DNA of 64,000 nucleotides from Cardiobacterium sp. Marseille-Q4385 (GTDB lineage: Bacteria > Pseudomonadota > Gammaproteobacteria > Cardiobacteriales > Cardiobacteriaceae): positions 1,502,501 through 1,566,500 of the forward strand of contig NZ_OU745373.1 in assembly GCF_916618745.1 (NCBI RefSeq), read 5' to 3'. Below the pieces are notes generated by a model that was not told the origin of the DNA, ran no database searches, and saw only the letters and a list, made by a program, of their open reading frames with translations. Shown here one piece after another: positions 18,479 to 27,141 of the stretch; position 1 is the first letter of the stretch, and the number at the start of each line of letters is the position of its first letter. The position numbers and the translations under genes are program-made.

Positions 18479-19737
18479 TGGAACAACTGAAAATACGCGG
18501 CGGCAAACCGCTGCACGGCGAAGTCACTATCAGCGGCGCCAAGAACGCTGTCCTGCCTATCCTCGCTGCCACCCTGCTCGTTGCTGGCGAAACCATCATT
18601 GATAACGTACCGCGCCTGCGCGACGTGCACACCTTCATCAAAGTCCTGAACGCCATGGGCGCCAAAGCCGCCTTCACCGGCGATAACCAGGTCACGGTGG
18701 ATGCCAGCCACATCACCAACCCCGAAGCGCCTTACGAACTCGTCAAAACCATGCGCGCCAGCATCCTCGTGCTGGGGCCACTGCTTGCCCGTTTCGGACA
18801 AGGGCGCGTTTCCCTGCCGGGTGGCTGTGCCATCGGTGCCCGCCCCGTGGACCAGCACATCAAAGGCATGCAGGCTCTCGGTGCCCATATCGACATCCAC
18901 GAAGGCTACATCGAAGCCAGCGGCAAACTGCGCGGCAGCCGCTTCCTCATGGACGTGGTGACCGTCACGGGTACCGAGAACCTGCTCATGGCTGCCGCAC
19001 TCGCCGAAGGCACCACCATCCTCGGCAACGCCGCCTGCGAGCCGGAAGTCAGCGACCTCGCCCACTGCCTGAACGCCATGGGAGCGAAAATCAGCGGTAT
19101 CGGCACCACCACCCTCACCATCGAAGGCGTACGCGCCCTTAAACCGGCGCGCTACGCTACCCTGCCGGACCGTATCGAAACCGGCACCCATCTCATCGCG
19201 GCCGCCATTACCGGCGGCGACATCACCACGCGCCACACCCGCCCCGACCTGCTCGAAGCCGTCCTCGAAAAACTCGAAGCGGCAGGCGCGGAAATCACGC
19301 GCGGCGACGACCATATCCGTCTCGTACAACGCGGGCGCCCGCGCGCTGTCAGCATCCGCACCGCACCGTTCCCCGCTTTCCCCACCGACATGCAGGCGCA
19401 GTTCATGGCGCTGAATACCATCGCCCAAGGTACCGCGACCATCATCGAAACCATCTTTGAAAACCGTTTCATGCACGTCTCCGAATTAGCGCGTATGGGT
19501 GCAGACATCACCATCGAAGGCCACACCGCCACCGTGCACGGCGTGGAAAAACTGAGTGGCGCACCGGTGATGGCGACCGACCTGCGCGCCAGTGCCTGCC
19601 TTGTCCTCGCCGCCCTGGCCGCTGAAGGCGAAAGCACCATTGACCGCATCTACCACCTCGACCGGGGCTACGACGCCATCGAAAAAAAACTGAGCGCGCT
19701 CGGCGCCGACATCTGCCGCATCCGCGCCGCAGAATAA
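18478..19737 (+). CDS. murA: UDP-N-acetylglucosamine 1-carboxyvinyltransferase
   Basis: It performs the first committed step of peptidoglycan synthesis, transferring enolpyruvate to UDP-GlcNAc. The 419-residue length is exact for the family. It has the KNAVLPILAATLL motif near the N-terminus, the fosfomycin-target Cys in LPGGCAIGARPVD, and EIDR-type C-terminal loop motifs (STIDRIYHLDRGYD). It is the last gene of the mla-ibaG-murA run. The Cys predicts fosfomycin sensitivity at target level. Confidence 0.97.
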   Translation: MEQLKIRGGKPLHGEVTISGAKNAVLPILAATLLVAGETIIDNVPRLRDVHTFIKVLNAMGAKAAFTGDNQVTVDASHITNPEAPYELVKTMRASILVLGPLLARFGQGRVSLPGGCAIGARPVDQHIKGMQALGAHIDIHEGYIEASGKLRGSRFLMDVVTVTGTENLLMAAALAEGTTILGNAACEPEVSDLAHCLNAMGAKISGIGTTTLTIEGVRALKPARYATLPDRIETGTHLIAAAITGGDITTRHTRPDLLEAVLEKLEAAGAEITRGDDHIRLVQRGRPRAVSIRTAPFPAFPTDMQAQFMALNTIAQGTATIIETIFENRFMHVSELARMGADITIEGHTATVHGVEKLSGAPVMATDLRASACLVLAALAAEGESTIDRIYHLDRGYDAIEKKLSALGADICRIRAAE

Positions 19738-19779
19738 AGCGCCAAGCGGGACAACCGCGCCATTCAGCACACACCAAAC

Positions 19780-20523
19780 ATGCATCGCGACGAACTGCAC
19801 ACCTACCTCAACGACTACCTGCAAAGTAGCCGCTACCGCGACTACGCACCCAACGGCATCCAAATCGAAGGCAAAGCGGAAATCCGGCGCATCACCACCG
19901 CCGTTACCGCCTCGCAAGCAGCCATTGAAGCCGCCATCGCCCAACAGGCGGATGCCCTGCTCGTCCACCACGGTTACTTCTGGAAAGGCGAAGCGCCCGC
20001 TATCACCGGCATCAAAAAACAGCGCATCGCCGACCTCCTCGCGCATGACATCAACCTCATCGCCTACCACCTGCCGCTTGACCAGCACGCAGAACTTGGC
20101 AACAACGCCCTCTTTGCCCGCCATTTCGACTGCGAAACCGTGTGGCAATCTGCCGCCGAACCGCTCATCTGGCATGCTCACATCCGCCCAACCACGCTGT
20201 CTGCCCTGCTTGATCGCCTGGCACATGACCTCGACCGCCTCCCGCTTGCCGTCGGCGAAAACACAGGCGAACTCACCCATATCGCCTGGTGTACCGGTGC
20301 GGCACAAGACTACCTGCAACAAGCAGCGGCAGAAGGCGCGCAAGCCTACATCAGCGGTGAATACGCCGAACGCAGCTACCACGAAGCGCGCGAAAGCGGC
20401 TGCACCTACATCAGCTGCGGGCATCATGCGAGCGAACGCGCGGGCATTCGTGCCCTCGGCGAACACCTCGCTACTACCTTCGGCCTCGACGTCGCTTATT
20501 ACGACGAGCCGAATCCGTTCTGA
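19780..20523 (+). CDS. Nif3-like dinuclear metal centre protein (YbgI family)
   Basis: The 247-residue protein has the family's metal-binding motifs: DALLVHHGYFWKG near residue 65, the segment IAYHLPLDQHAELGNN near 95, and ISCGHHASERAG near residue 210. The family forms hexamers with a two-metal site; its exact reaction is debated (GTP cyclohydrolase I-like activity has been proposed). It follows murA after 42 bases that contain one dispersed CCAAGCGGGACAACCGC repeat. Confidence 0.93.
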   Translation: MHRDELHTYLNDYLQSSRYRDYAPNGIQIEGKAEIRRITTAVTASQAAIEAAIAQQADALLVHHGYFWKGEAPAITGIKKQRIADLLAHDINLIAYHLPLDQHAELGNNALFARHFDCETVWQSAAEPLIWHAHIRPTTLSALLDRLAHDLDRLPLAVGENTGELTHIAWCTGAAQDYLQQAAAEGAQAYISGEYAERSYHEARESGCTYISCGHHASERAGIRALGEHLATTFGLDVAYYDEPNPF

Positions 20524-20604
20524 ATCCCCCAATTATCTCGCTTGGCGGGCCGATGTCCGCCTCAATAGGCTATAAAAACATCCCTGCGCAAAAAAACGAG
20601 ATTT

Positions 20605-20613
20605 TGCTAAGAT
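20605..20613 (+). promoter_or_regulatory. Candidate extended -10 promoter for petABC
   Basis: TGCTAAGAT (TG 20605-20606, hexamer TAAGAT 20608-20613) lies about 80 bases before petA and about 43 bases before the FNR-type site, so that site would fall in the transcribed leader. Confidence 0.5.
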
Positions 20614-20655
20614 AACCACCTCGAAAAAAACCTAAACCCAAGGCAATACGCCGTC

Positions 20656-20669
20656 TTGATAAGAATCAA
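20656..20669. promoter_or_regulatory. Perfect FNR/ANR-type binding site before petA
   Basis: TTGATAAGAATCAA matches the FNR consensus TTGAT-N4-ATCAA at all ten fixed positions. It ends 20 bases before the petA ATG, overlapping the leader downstream of the likely promoter, a position that would repress under oxygen limitation. Confidence 0.75.
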
Positions 20670-20689
20670 ACGATGCGCGGAGAAAAATC

Positions 20690-21334
20690 ATGAGCAATGC
20701 AGCTAACCTCAAACCGGCATTCATCCCGGCGCACCCCATTGAAAACCCGGGGCGCCGCAAAATGCTGGTCGCGGTGACAACAGGCGCGACAGCCGTCGGT
20801 GCCGGATTCGTCGCCGTACCCTTCCTGAAAAGCTGGTTACCCAGCGAGCGGGCTAAAGCCGTCGGCGCACCCGTCGAAGTGGACATCACCAAACTTGAAG
20901 CGGGTGCCATGCAGACCGTACTGTGGCAAGGAAAAGTCGTATACGTCCTGCGCCGCACCGAGGACATGCTGGCCACCCTGCCGCAAGTCGGCGGTGACCT
21001 GCGCGACCCCGAATCCAAAGAATCCATCCAGCCCGAATACGCACAAAACGAATGGCGTGCCGAACGTAAAGACGTCCTCGTTACGCTTGGTATTTGCACC
21101 CACCTTGGTTGTGCGCCCAAACTGCAATCCCGTGCCGAAGGACGGGAAGTGCGCGGCGATGCCACTTGGGAAGGCGGCTTCTTCTGCCCCTGCCACGGTT
21201 CCAAATTCGACTATGCCGGCCGCGTGTACAAAGGTGTACCTGCGCCGACCAACCTGACTATCCCGCCTTATAACTTCAAAAACGACAACCTCGTTGTCGT
21301 CGGTGCCAGCAGCGAAGGAGGACAAAATGGCTAG
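20690..21334 (+). CDS. petA: Ubiquinol-cytochrome c reductase iron-sulfur (Rieske) subunit
   Basis: The 214-residue Rieske protein of the bc1 complex carries electrons from ubiquinol to cytochrome c1. It has an N-terminal signal anchor preceded by RRKML (Tat-like), then the 2Fe-2S ligands in CTHLGC near residue 136 and CPCHGS near residue 167. petB begins 8 bases before its stop. An FNR-type site lies directly upstream. Confidence 0.96.
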   Translation: MSNAANLKPAFIPAHPIENPGRRKMLVAVTTGATAVGAGFVAVPFLKSWLPSERAKAVGAPVEVDITKLEAGAMQTVLWQGKVVYVLRRTEDMLATLPQVGGDLRDPESKESIQPEYAQNEWRAERKDVLVTLGICTHLGCAPKLQSRAEGREVRGDATWEGGFFCPCHGSKFDYAGRVYKGVPAPTNLTIPPYNFKNDNLVVVGASSEGGQNG

Positions 21335-22580
21335 CAACCCGTACAAAACCACCGGACTGCTCGGCTGGATCGATAACCGCTTCCCGCTGACCCTGCTCTG
21401 GCACGACCATATGGACCGCTACTATGCGGCGAAAAACTTCAACTTCTGGTACCTCTTCGGCTCGCTTGCCCTGGTCGTGCTGGTTAACCAGATCCTCACC
21501 GGCGTCTGGCTGGCGATGTTCTACAAACCAAGCGCTGCCGAAGCCTTTGCCAGTGTCGAATACATCATGCGCGATGTGGACTACGGCTGGCTTATCCGCT
21601 ACATGCACTCAACCGGCGCCTCCTTCTTCTTTATCTGCGTTTATATGCACATGTTCCGAGGTCTGATGTACGGTTCCTACCGTAAACCACGCGAACTCGT
21701 CTGGCTCTTCGGCGCACTAATCTTCCTCGCTTTGATGGCAGAAGCCTTCATGGGCTACCTGCTGCCGTGGGGGCAAACCTCCTACTGGGGCGCGAACGTC
21801 ATCATCTCGCTGTTCAGCGCTATCCCGATTGTTGGCGATGCCATCGTTACCTTCATCCAGGGCGACTTCTATATCTCCGATGCGACACTGAATCGCTTCT
21901 TCTCGCTGCACATCATCCTTATCCCGCTGGTGCTGGTGATGCTTGTCGCCGCGCATATCATTGCGCTGCACGAAGTCGGCTCGCTTAACCCGGACGGCAT
22001 CGAGATCAAAGAACATCTGGACGAACGCGGTGTGCCGCTGGATGGCGTCCCCTTCCATCCGTATCTCACCATCAAAGACCTGGTCGGTTTTGGCTTCTTC
22101 TTCATGATCTTCGCCGGCATCATCTTCTATATGCCTGAATTTGGCGGTTACTTCCTCGAACTTGCCAACTTCGAACCCGCGAACGCACAAGTGACGCCGG
22201 AACACATCGCTCCCGTCTGGTATTTTGGCGCCTTCTATTCGATTCTGCGCGCCATGACTTGGGATTGGTTCGGCATTCCGGCAAAACTGTGGGGTGTTAT
22301 CGCTATGTTTGCCGCTGTCGGCATGATTTTCATCGTGCCGTGGCTTGATCGCTCGCCGGTCAAATCCATCCGTTACAAAGGCTGGATATCGCGTGTGGCA
22401 ATGGGGCTCTTCGTCATCGCGTTCATCACGCTGACCAAACTTGGCACCATGCAGCCGACCAATACCGTGACGCTCTTGGCGCAATTCTTTACCGCCGTGT
22501 ACTTCGCCTTCTTCCTGCTGATGCCGATATACAGCAAACTCGACAAAACCAAACCGGTACCGACACGGGTGACCAAATGA
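21327..22580 (+). CDS. petB: Cytochrome b of the bc1 complex
   Basis: The 417-residue integral protein of the bc1 complex binds two b haems and forms both quinone sites. It has RYMHSTGASFFFICVYMHMF, GYLLPWGQTSYWGANV and the Qo-site loop with PEHIAPVWYFGAFYSI (PVWY in place of the classical PEWY). The ATG at 21327 has the ribosome site AAGGAGGAC directly before it. It overlaps petA by 8 and petC by 4 bases. Confidence 0.96.
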   Translation: MASNPYKTTGLLGWIDNRFPLTLLWHDHMDRYYAAKNFNFWYLFGSLALVVLVNQILTGVWLAMFYKPSAAEAFASVEYIMRDVDYGWLIRYMHSTGASFFFICVYMHMFRGLMYGSYRKPRELVWLFGALIFLALMAEAFMGYLLPWGQTSYWGANVIISLFSAIPIVGDAIVTFIQGDFYISDATLNRFFSLHIILIPLVLVMLVAAHIIALHEVGSLNPDGIEIKEHLDERGVPLDGVPFHPYLTIKDLVGFGFFFMIFAGIIFYMPEFGGYFLELANFEPANAQVTPEHIAPVWYFGAFYSILRAMTWDWFGIPAKLWGVIAMFAAVGMIFIVPWLDRSPVKSIRYKGWISRVAMGLFVIAFITLTKLGTMQPTNTVTLLAQFFTAVYFAFFLLMPIYSKLDKTKPVPTRVTK

Positions 22581-23368
22581 ACACGAAAAAAATCCTGCTC
22601 CTGCTGACCGCAACACTGACGCTGGCTCAGGCAGCGTTCGCATCGGGCGTTGCGGGCTACCCGAATGACACCTTTCAGGCAGACCTGACCAATAAAGTCT
22701 CGCTGCAAAACGGCGCCAAATACTTCATCAACTACTGTGCCGGTTGCCACTCGCTGCAATACCAGCGTTACAACCACATGTTCAAAGACCTGGAAATTGA
22801 TCCGGAAATCGGGGCGAAAAACCTCATCTTCACCGGCGCCAAGGCGGTAGAACAAATGCACACCGGCATGAGTGCCGCTGAAGGCCTCAAATGGTTCGGG
22901 CAAACCCCGCCTGACCTGTCGCTGACAGCGCGGGCCAAGAGCGGGGCATACATCTACAATTACCTGCGCGGTTTCTACCTTGACGATACCCGTCCGCTTG
23001 GCTTTAACAACTCCATCTTTGCCGGAGCCAGCATGCCGAATCCCTTGTGGGAACTGCAAGGTATCCAGAAACCGGTGTATAGCGAAGAGAAAACCTGCGC
23101 GACCGTTGACGGTAAAGAAGCTTGCGAAACGCATAGCACCCTGACTGGCTTCGACATTGTTACACCGGGAATCCTGGACAAAGATCCTGCCAAAAACAAA
23201 GAAGCCTACGACCAAGTTGTGTATGACATCAGCAACTTCCTCAGCTACGTTTCCGATCCATCCGCGCTGGATAGAATGCGCATGGGCCCATGGGTACTGG
23301 CATTCCTTGCCTTCCTCACCATGATCTTCTACCTGCTGAAAAGAGAGTACTGGCGCGACATCCATTAA
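22577..23368 (+). CDS. petC: Cytochrome c1
   Basis: The 263-residue precursor has a signal peptide (to about residue 22), the haem motif CAGCHS near residue 54, the axial Met region SMPNPLWEL, and a C-terminal membrane anchor (LAFLAFLTMIFYLLKREYW). Together with PetA and PetB it completes the bc1 complex. sspA follows 13 bases later, an arrangement common in gammaproteobacteria. A Cys pair (KTCATVDGKEACE) may form a disulfide. Confidence 0.96.
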   Translation: MNTKKILLLLTATLTLAQAAFASGVAGYPNDTFQADLTNKVSLQNGAKYFINYCAGCHSLQYQRYNHMFKDLEIDPEIGAKNLIFTGAKAVEQMHTGMSAAEGLKWFGQTPPDLSLTARAKSGAYIYNYLRGFYLDDTRPLGFNNSIFAGASMPNPLWELQGIQKPVYSEEKTCATVDGKEACETHSTLTGFDIVTPGILDKDPAKNKEAYDQVVYDISNFLSYVSDPSALDRMRMGPWVLAFLAFLTMIFYLLKREYWRDIH

Positions 23369-23381
23369 CACAAAGGAAATT

Positions 23382-24020
23382 ATGAGTATCGTGAGCCAAA
23401 AACGGGGCGGGCTGGCATTGTTCGGCAGCCCCATCCACGCCGCCAGTCACCGCTTGCGTCTGGTGTGCCAACTGAAAGACCAGGAAATTGATTACGTTGA
23501 AATTGACCCGGACAACATCCCGGCGGATCTCATCGAAATCAACCCGACGGGGCGCCTGCCTACCCTGATAGATCGTGACCTCGTTCTCTTTGACGAACGC
23601 GTGGTGAGCGAATACCTGGATGAACGCTTCCCACATCCGGCGCTGATGCCGATAGAAGCGAACCTCAAAGCCAAAATTCGCCTCTTTTGCTATGAACTGG
23701 AAACCAACTGGTATCAGCCGGTGGATCAGCTGCAACACGCCAAACTGACCCCTGCCAAGAAAAAAGCGGCACAAAAACAACTGCGCGAATCCGTGCTGCT
23801 GATGTCGCCGATGTTCAAAGGTCGCGACTACCTCATCGGTTCCGAGATCAGCCTGCTCGACTGCTGTGTGCTGCCGATCCTGTGGCGCCTGGAAAGCCTG
23901 GAAATTGATCTGCCCAAAGCTGCTGCGACGATCCAGCACTACATGGACTTCCACTTCGCCAAAGACTACTTTAAAAACTCGCTTTCCAAACAGGAAGCTG
24001 CGTTGCGGAGCAACGCATGA
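23382..24020 (+). CDS. sspA: Stringent starvation protein A
   Basis: The 212-residue protein has a glutathione-transferase-like fold and acts as an RNA polymerase-associated regulator under starvation. The N-terminal thioredoxin-like part has NPTGRLPTLIDRDLVLFDERVVSEYLDERFPHP, with an all-alpha C-terminal part. It overlaps sspB by 4 bases and probably shares the petABC transcript. Confidence 0.94.
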   Translation: MSIVSQKRGGLALFGSPIHAASHRLRLVCQLKDQEIDYVEIDPDNIPADLIEINPTGRLPTLIDRDLVLFDERVVSEYLDERFPHPALMPIEANLKAKIRLFCYELETNWYQPVDQLQHAKLTPAKKKAAQKQLRESVLLMSPMFKGRDYLIGSEISLLDCCVLPILWRLESLEIDLPKAAATIQHYMDFHFAKDYFKNSLSKQEAALRSNA

Positions 24021-24454
24021 GCGAAATGACTGACCGTAAGCCCTACCTGCTGCGCGCCATCTACCAATGGATCGTGGATAACGACTGCACCCCGCATCTC
24101 GTTATCGCCGCCCCCGGCGCCGGTTGGGTACACGGTGTGCCGTCACACCTGCTGCAAGAGGACATGCTGGTGCTGAACATCTCGCCGCAGGCAACCGCAC
24201 ACCTGCAAATTGAAGACGACAACATTACCTTCCACACCCGCTTCGGCGGCAAGTCACACCAAGTCTGGGTGGCGATGGAAGCCGTCGCTTCGCTGGTTGC
24301 GCGGGAAAATGGCGAAGGTATCAGCCTGCCTGTAGCCGATGATATTGAAGCCGGGCCGAAAAAAACGCGGCAACCGGCAAGCGATAGCACAGACAAAACG
24401 CCTGATAATCCCGTGCCTCCCGCCGGAGGCAGTCATCTACGCATTATCAAATAG
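24017..24454 (+). CDS. sspB: ClpXP protease specificity-enhancing factor SspB
   Basis: The 145-residue adaptor delivers ssrA-tagged proteins to ClpXP. It has the SspB core (PYLLRAIYQWIVDNDCTPHLVI, then LNISPQATAHLQIEDD), an acidic/proline-rich flexible linker, and the C-terminal ClpX-docking motif HLRIIK at the very end. A terminator follows directly. Confidence 0.95.
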   Translation: MSEMTDRKPYLLRAIYQWIVDNDCTPHLVIAAPGAGWVHGVPSHLLQEDMLVLNISPQATAHLQIEDDNITFHTRFGGKSHQVWVAMEAVASLVARENGEGISLPVADDIEAGPKKTRQPASDSTDKTPDNPVPPAGGSHLRIIK

Positions 24455-24458
24455 TGCT

Positions 24459-24486
24459 AATGCCCGCTTAGGCGGGCATTATTATT
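24459..24486 (+). terminator. Terminator after sspB
   Basis: AATGCCCGC TTA GGCGGGCATT followed by ATTATT closes the petABC-sspAB run. Confidence 0.88.
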
Positions 24487-24898
24487 GGTGGATGACACAA
24501 TGACGGCCTTACCTTGTATCCGTAGTCGTAAGTCGCCGTCTTTTGCGGAGTAGGGGTTTTATTGGGTAGACCGTCTTTCCGCCGCTTCCTCTGTGTTGGG
24601 TGTTTGACCCAGTTTGTCATTTGTCTCAATATTTGCCGCTGAAAGGTTCGCATCTGTACTTAGGCGAGGGGGTAAGTAAAGCCCGAGCGAGTGCAGAAGT
24701 TGCGAGCCTTTTCTTTATCCCCATTAAGTCGTAAATGTGCGCACGTTTTTTCGGAAGTTCCGTTCTTTCTTCATTACCTCTCGCATCTCTCAGCGAGAAA
24801 AATCTTTTTAGCAATAGTGAACGATCTTACCTTCGATGCCTGCGGGAGGGGCAAGAAATAGCCATCTGTCTCCCGCAGGACATGATTCGTCCCGCAGA
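24487..24898. other. Gene-poor stretch, possible decayed gene on the minus strand
   Basis: No intact gene is visible. On the minus strand an open frame (24814 down to 24626) encodes a basic peptide beginning LKRFFSLRDARGNEER, and a second open frame runs on toward 24468; together they could be the remains of one gene after a frameshift. An alternative ATG near 24774 with a GAGAGG ribosome site gives a very short peptide. A perfect 10-base inverted repeat (CCTGCGGGAG at 24839-24848 and CTCCCGCAGG at 24870-24879) lies next to the small mobile repeat. I do not recognise any product. Confidence 0.35.
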
Positions 24899-25006
24899 TA
24901 TAGTTAAACATCTAAAAAATCGTAACGGCGTTGCGTCGCCTTGCCGTACTACCTGTACTGTCTGCGGCGACGCGCCTTGTTACGCTTTTTTATCTATTCA
25001 ACTATA
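24899..25006. repeat. Small mobile repeat (MITE-like), copy A
   Basis: A 108-base element with imperfect terminal inverted repeats of about 28 bases (TATAGTTAAACATCTAAAAA at one end, the complement of TATAGTTGAATAGATAAAAA at the other). It is nearly identical, in reverse orientation, to 43214-43321. Its core CCGTACTACCTGTACTGTC followed by TGCGGCG is also found in the element at 29174 and resembles the small inverted-repeat elements of Neisseria. Confidence 0.85.
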
Positions 25007-25035
25007 CCACAGCCTAACATCCTTCGAACGGGCAT

Positions 25036-25063
25036 AAAAAAACCGGATGCGGAGCATCCGGTT
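25036..25063 (-). terminator. Terminator after SLP2
   Basis: On the minus strand AACCGGATGC TCC GCATCCGGTT is followed by a run of T, 20-odd bases past the lipoprotein stop at 25087. Confidence 0.88.
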
Positions 25064-25086
25064 AAAGGGCGATCGCGTTTTTTATT

Positions 25087-25689
25087 TTATTGGCGCGTAC
25101 CACCGAAAGCGGTGTTCAGCCCGCTGTCGTCAGAGAAGGATACCTGCCCGGCGGTTTCTTGGGCATTTGCGCCATAGAGTGCGCCTTCGTAGCGGCCGCT
25201 GTTGTTACCGATAACGCTGGCGTGACCGGCGTATTCGGCGCCACGCAGGGTGCCTTCATGCAGGGTGATGTCGCGGCGGGCACCGGGAATTTTGATTTCG
25301 CCGTTCACGGTACGTTTGCCGAAATCGACTTCCAGCTGGCTGTAGCCGTTGTCGAGTTCTTCTTTCTTGATGGTGTCCCAGCGTACGGCTTTACCGACGT
25401 AGGTGGCGCGCCCACTTTGCGGGACATTCACTGTCTTGTCGCCACGGTAGCGCAGTTCTTTCACGCGGCCGTCGTTGTGTTCCCACAGGCCGTAGAAGGA
25501 AGCGAACTGGTTGTAACCGTACAACTTACCGTTGGGGGTGGCGATAGTAATCGGTTTGTTGCTGCCCTGGGTGTAGCGGGACAGGTCAATATTGGCATCA
25601 TCCGGGGTGATGGTGGTATCGGCACCATCTCTACCGCCACAGGCGGCAAGCAGGACGGCAACGCTGCTGGCAATCAGGATGTTCTTCAT
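25087..25689 (-). CDS. Slam-type surface lipoprotein (SLP2)
   Basis: The 200-residue lipoprotein has the lipobox LAACGGRD with Cys17. After a short linker comes a domain whose end (ATYVG, QLEVDFGKRTVNGEIKIPG, YEGALYGANAQETAG, NTAFGGTRQ) matches the pattern of SLP1 and of the giant lipoprotein. That is the barrel-type C-terminus of Slam-dependent lipoproteins such as HpuA, HphA or TbpB. The segment PNGKLYGYNQFASFYGLW precedes it. The cargo role is inferred; the ligand is unknown. It is monocistronic with its own terminator. The 251 bases upstream (25690-25940) show no convincing gene. Confidence 0.78.
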   Translation of the reverse strand: MKNILIASSVAVLLAACGGRDGADTTITPDDANIDLSRYTQGSNKPITIATPNGKLYGYNQFASFYGLWEHNDGRVKELRYRGDKTVNVPQSGRATYVGKAVRWDTIKKEELDNGYSQLEVDFGKRTVNGEIKIPGARRDITLHEGTLRGAEYAGHASVIGNNSGRYEGALYGANAQETAGQVSFSDDSGLNTAFGGTRQ

Positions 25690-25940
25690 AGCTGGATTCC
25701 TCTTGCTGTGTTGAAAAGGTTTACCGTATAGGCGAGCGCATTATGGCGTGCTTTATGGTTAATGGGTGTGTGGGTTTGGTCATTTCGTGGTTAGGTTGCA
25801 ACAAGATTGACGCGGTTGTGGCTGTTGCACAACGATTCATGCCAATGCCAGAAAGTAAGTTGAGAAAGCAGTGCGGCGAAGACCGTATGTTTGATACAGC
25901 GAGATGCGCCAACATACTTAGATGGTTTTCCAGATGGGTA

Positions 25941-26753
25941 TCAGCCCAGCGGCACGGTTTCGATGTCGCCGAGGCTGCGGCCAAGGAAACGCTCACCGAT
26001 GCTGTTGAAGCGCAGCGGGATGTCGCTGACGCAATAACGGTAGCGGGTGGGCTGGCCGTCGTCGTGACGCAGCAGGTCGGCAGCGGCGAGCGCTTGCGCG
26101 GTGCTTGCAGCGGTGGTCGCGGCGGAATCAACCAGGGTAAGGTGCGGCGCTTCACTGCGCAGCAGCGGTTTAAGCAACGGGTAGTGGGTGCAGCCGAGGA
26201 CGAGGGTGTCGGCGTCGTCGGCGAGGATGGGTTTCAGGTATTCGCGCACGGTGAGGCGGGTCACATCGTGATCGAGCCAGCCTTCTTCCACGAGCGGCAC
26301 GAGTAGCGGGCAGGCTTGCGATTGCACACGCGCGGCGGGGTTTTGCGCATGGATGGCGCGGGCGTAGGCGTTGCTGTTGACGGTGGTGTTGGTGGCAATC
26401 ACGGCGATGTGGCTGTTTTTACTGGTGGCAAGCGCTGCTTTGGCACCGGCGGCGATAACGTCGATGACGGGCATTCCGCCCGCCTGGGCGCGGATGGAGT
26501 CGCCCGCGACGGCGGCGATGGTGTTGCAGGCAATCACCAGCGCCTTGACGCGCTGTGCGAGGAGGAAAGAGACAATTTGCGCGCTGTAGTTTTCGATGGT
26601 CGCGCGCGATTTGACGCCGTAGGGAACGCGGGCGGTGTCGCCGTAGTAGATGAGGTGTTCGAGCGGCAGGCGTTCCATCAGGGCGCGGACGACGGTGAGG
26701 CCGCCGACGCCGCTGTCAAAGACGCCAATGGGCAGGTTGCGGGAATCATTCAT
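25941..26753 (-). CDS. murI: Glutamate racemase
   Basis: It makes D-glutamate for peptidoglycan. The 270-residue protein opens with IGVFDSGVGGLTVVRAL and carries the first catalytic Cys in VIACNTIAAV and the second in VLGCTHYPLL, with the YYGDTARVPYG motif between. The start at 26753 overlaps the membrane-protein gene upstream (26750-27130) by 4 bases. Confidence 0.96.
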   Translation of the reverse strand: MNDSRNLPIGVFDSGVGGLTVVRALMERLPLEHLIYYGDTARVPYGVKSRATIENYSAQIVSFLLAQRVKALVIACNTIAAVAGDSIRAQAGGMPVIDVIAAGAKAALATSKNSHIAVIATNTTVNSNAYARAIHAQNPAARVQSQACPLLVPLVEEGWLDHDVTRLTVREYLKPILADDADTLVLGCTHYPLLKPLLRSEAPHLTLVDSAATTAASTAQALAAADLLRHDDGQPTRYRYCVSDIPLRFNSIGERFLGRSLGDIETVPLG

Positions 26754-27130
26754 GACAAGAAAAGACCGAAAGAGGCAAGCAATGGCGGGATGGCCTGAAT
26801 GCAGGCGGCGCGGCGTTTATCCGGGGCAGTGCAGGACAAATACGCCCCGGCGACCGGCATCGTGGCGAGCGGGGTCGCCATGATGCTAAGGGCCAGCACG
26901 GGTGACACCCCCGCACAAGACAACACGATGCCGCCGCTCACACCGATGGCCAGCATCAAATTATAAATAACGAGGTTGCGGAAGGGCACGCGCAAGGTCG
27001 GTAGCTCAGTAGGCGACACGCCAAACGTGCGACAGAAACGGGCGCTGCCATAGGCGGGGTATTCGAGATAGAAAATGTAGTAGTGGATGGCGGCGGCAAG
27101 CGCGGCGCAGATCAGGGAAATGCTGTGCAT
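26750..27130 (-). CDS. Small membrane protein, DUF1304-like
   Basis: The 126-residue protein has four hydrophobic segments. The beginning (AAAIHYYIFYLEYPAYGSARFCRTFG) and RNLVIYNLMLAIG resemble the DUF1304 pattern of an early helix with a Tyr/Phe/Glu patch and a later NxGLYN-type helix, but the match is loose. Function is unknown. It overlaps murI by 4 bases and is 11 bases from the gene at 27142. Confidence 0.6.
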   Translation of the reverse strand: MHSISLICAALAAAIHYYIFYLEYPAYGSARFCRTFGVSPTELPTLRVPFRNLVIYNLMLAIGVSGGIVLSCAGVSPVLALSIMATPLATMPVAGAYLSCTAPDKRRAACIQAIPPLLASFGLFLS

Positions 27131-27141
27131 GGTGTTTGGGG

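Noticed and set aside
18340..20532. Long minus-strand frames opposite murA and the Nif3-like gene
   Set aside because: Shadows of well-supported genes; no ribosome sites or family motifs.
25721..26155. A 144-codon minus-strand frame overlapping the 3' part of murI
   Set aside because: Mostly out-of-frame murI; the unique tail has no recognisable features and no ribosome site.
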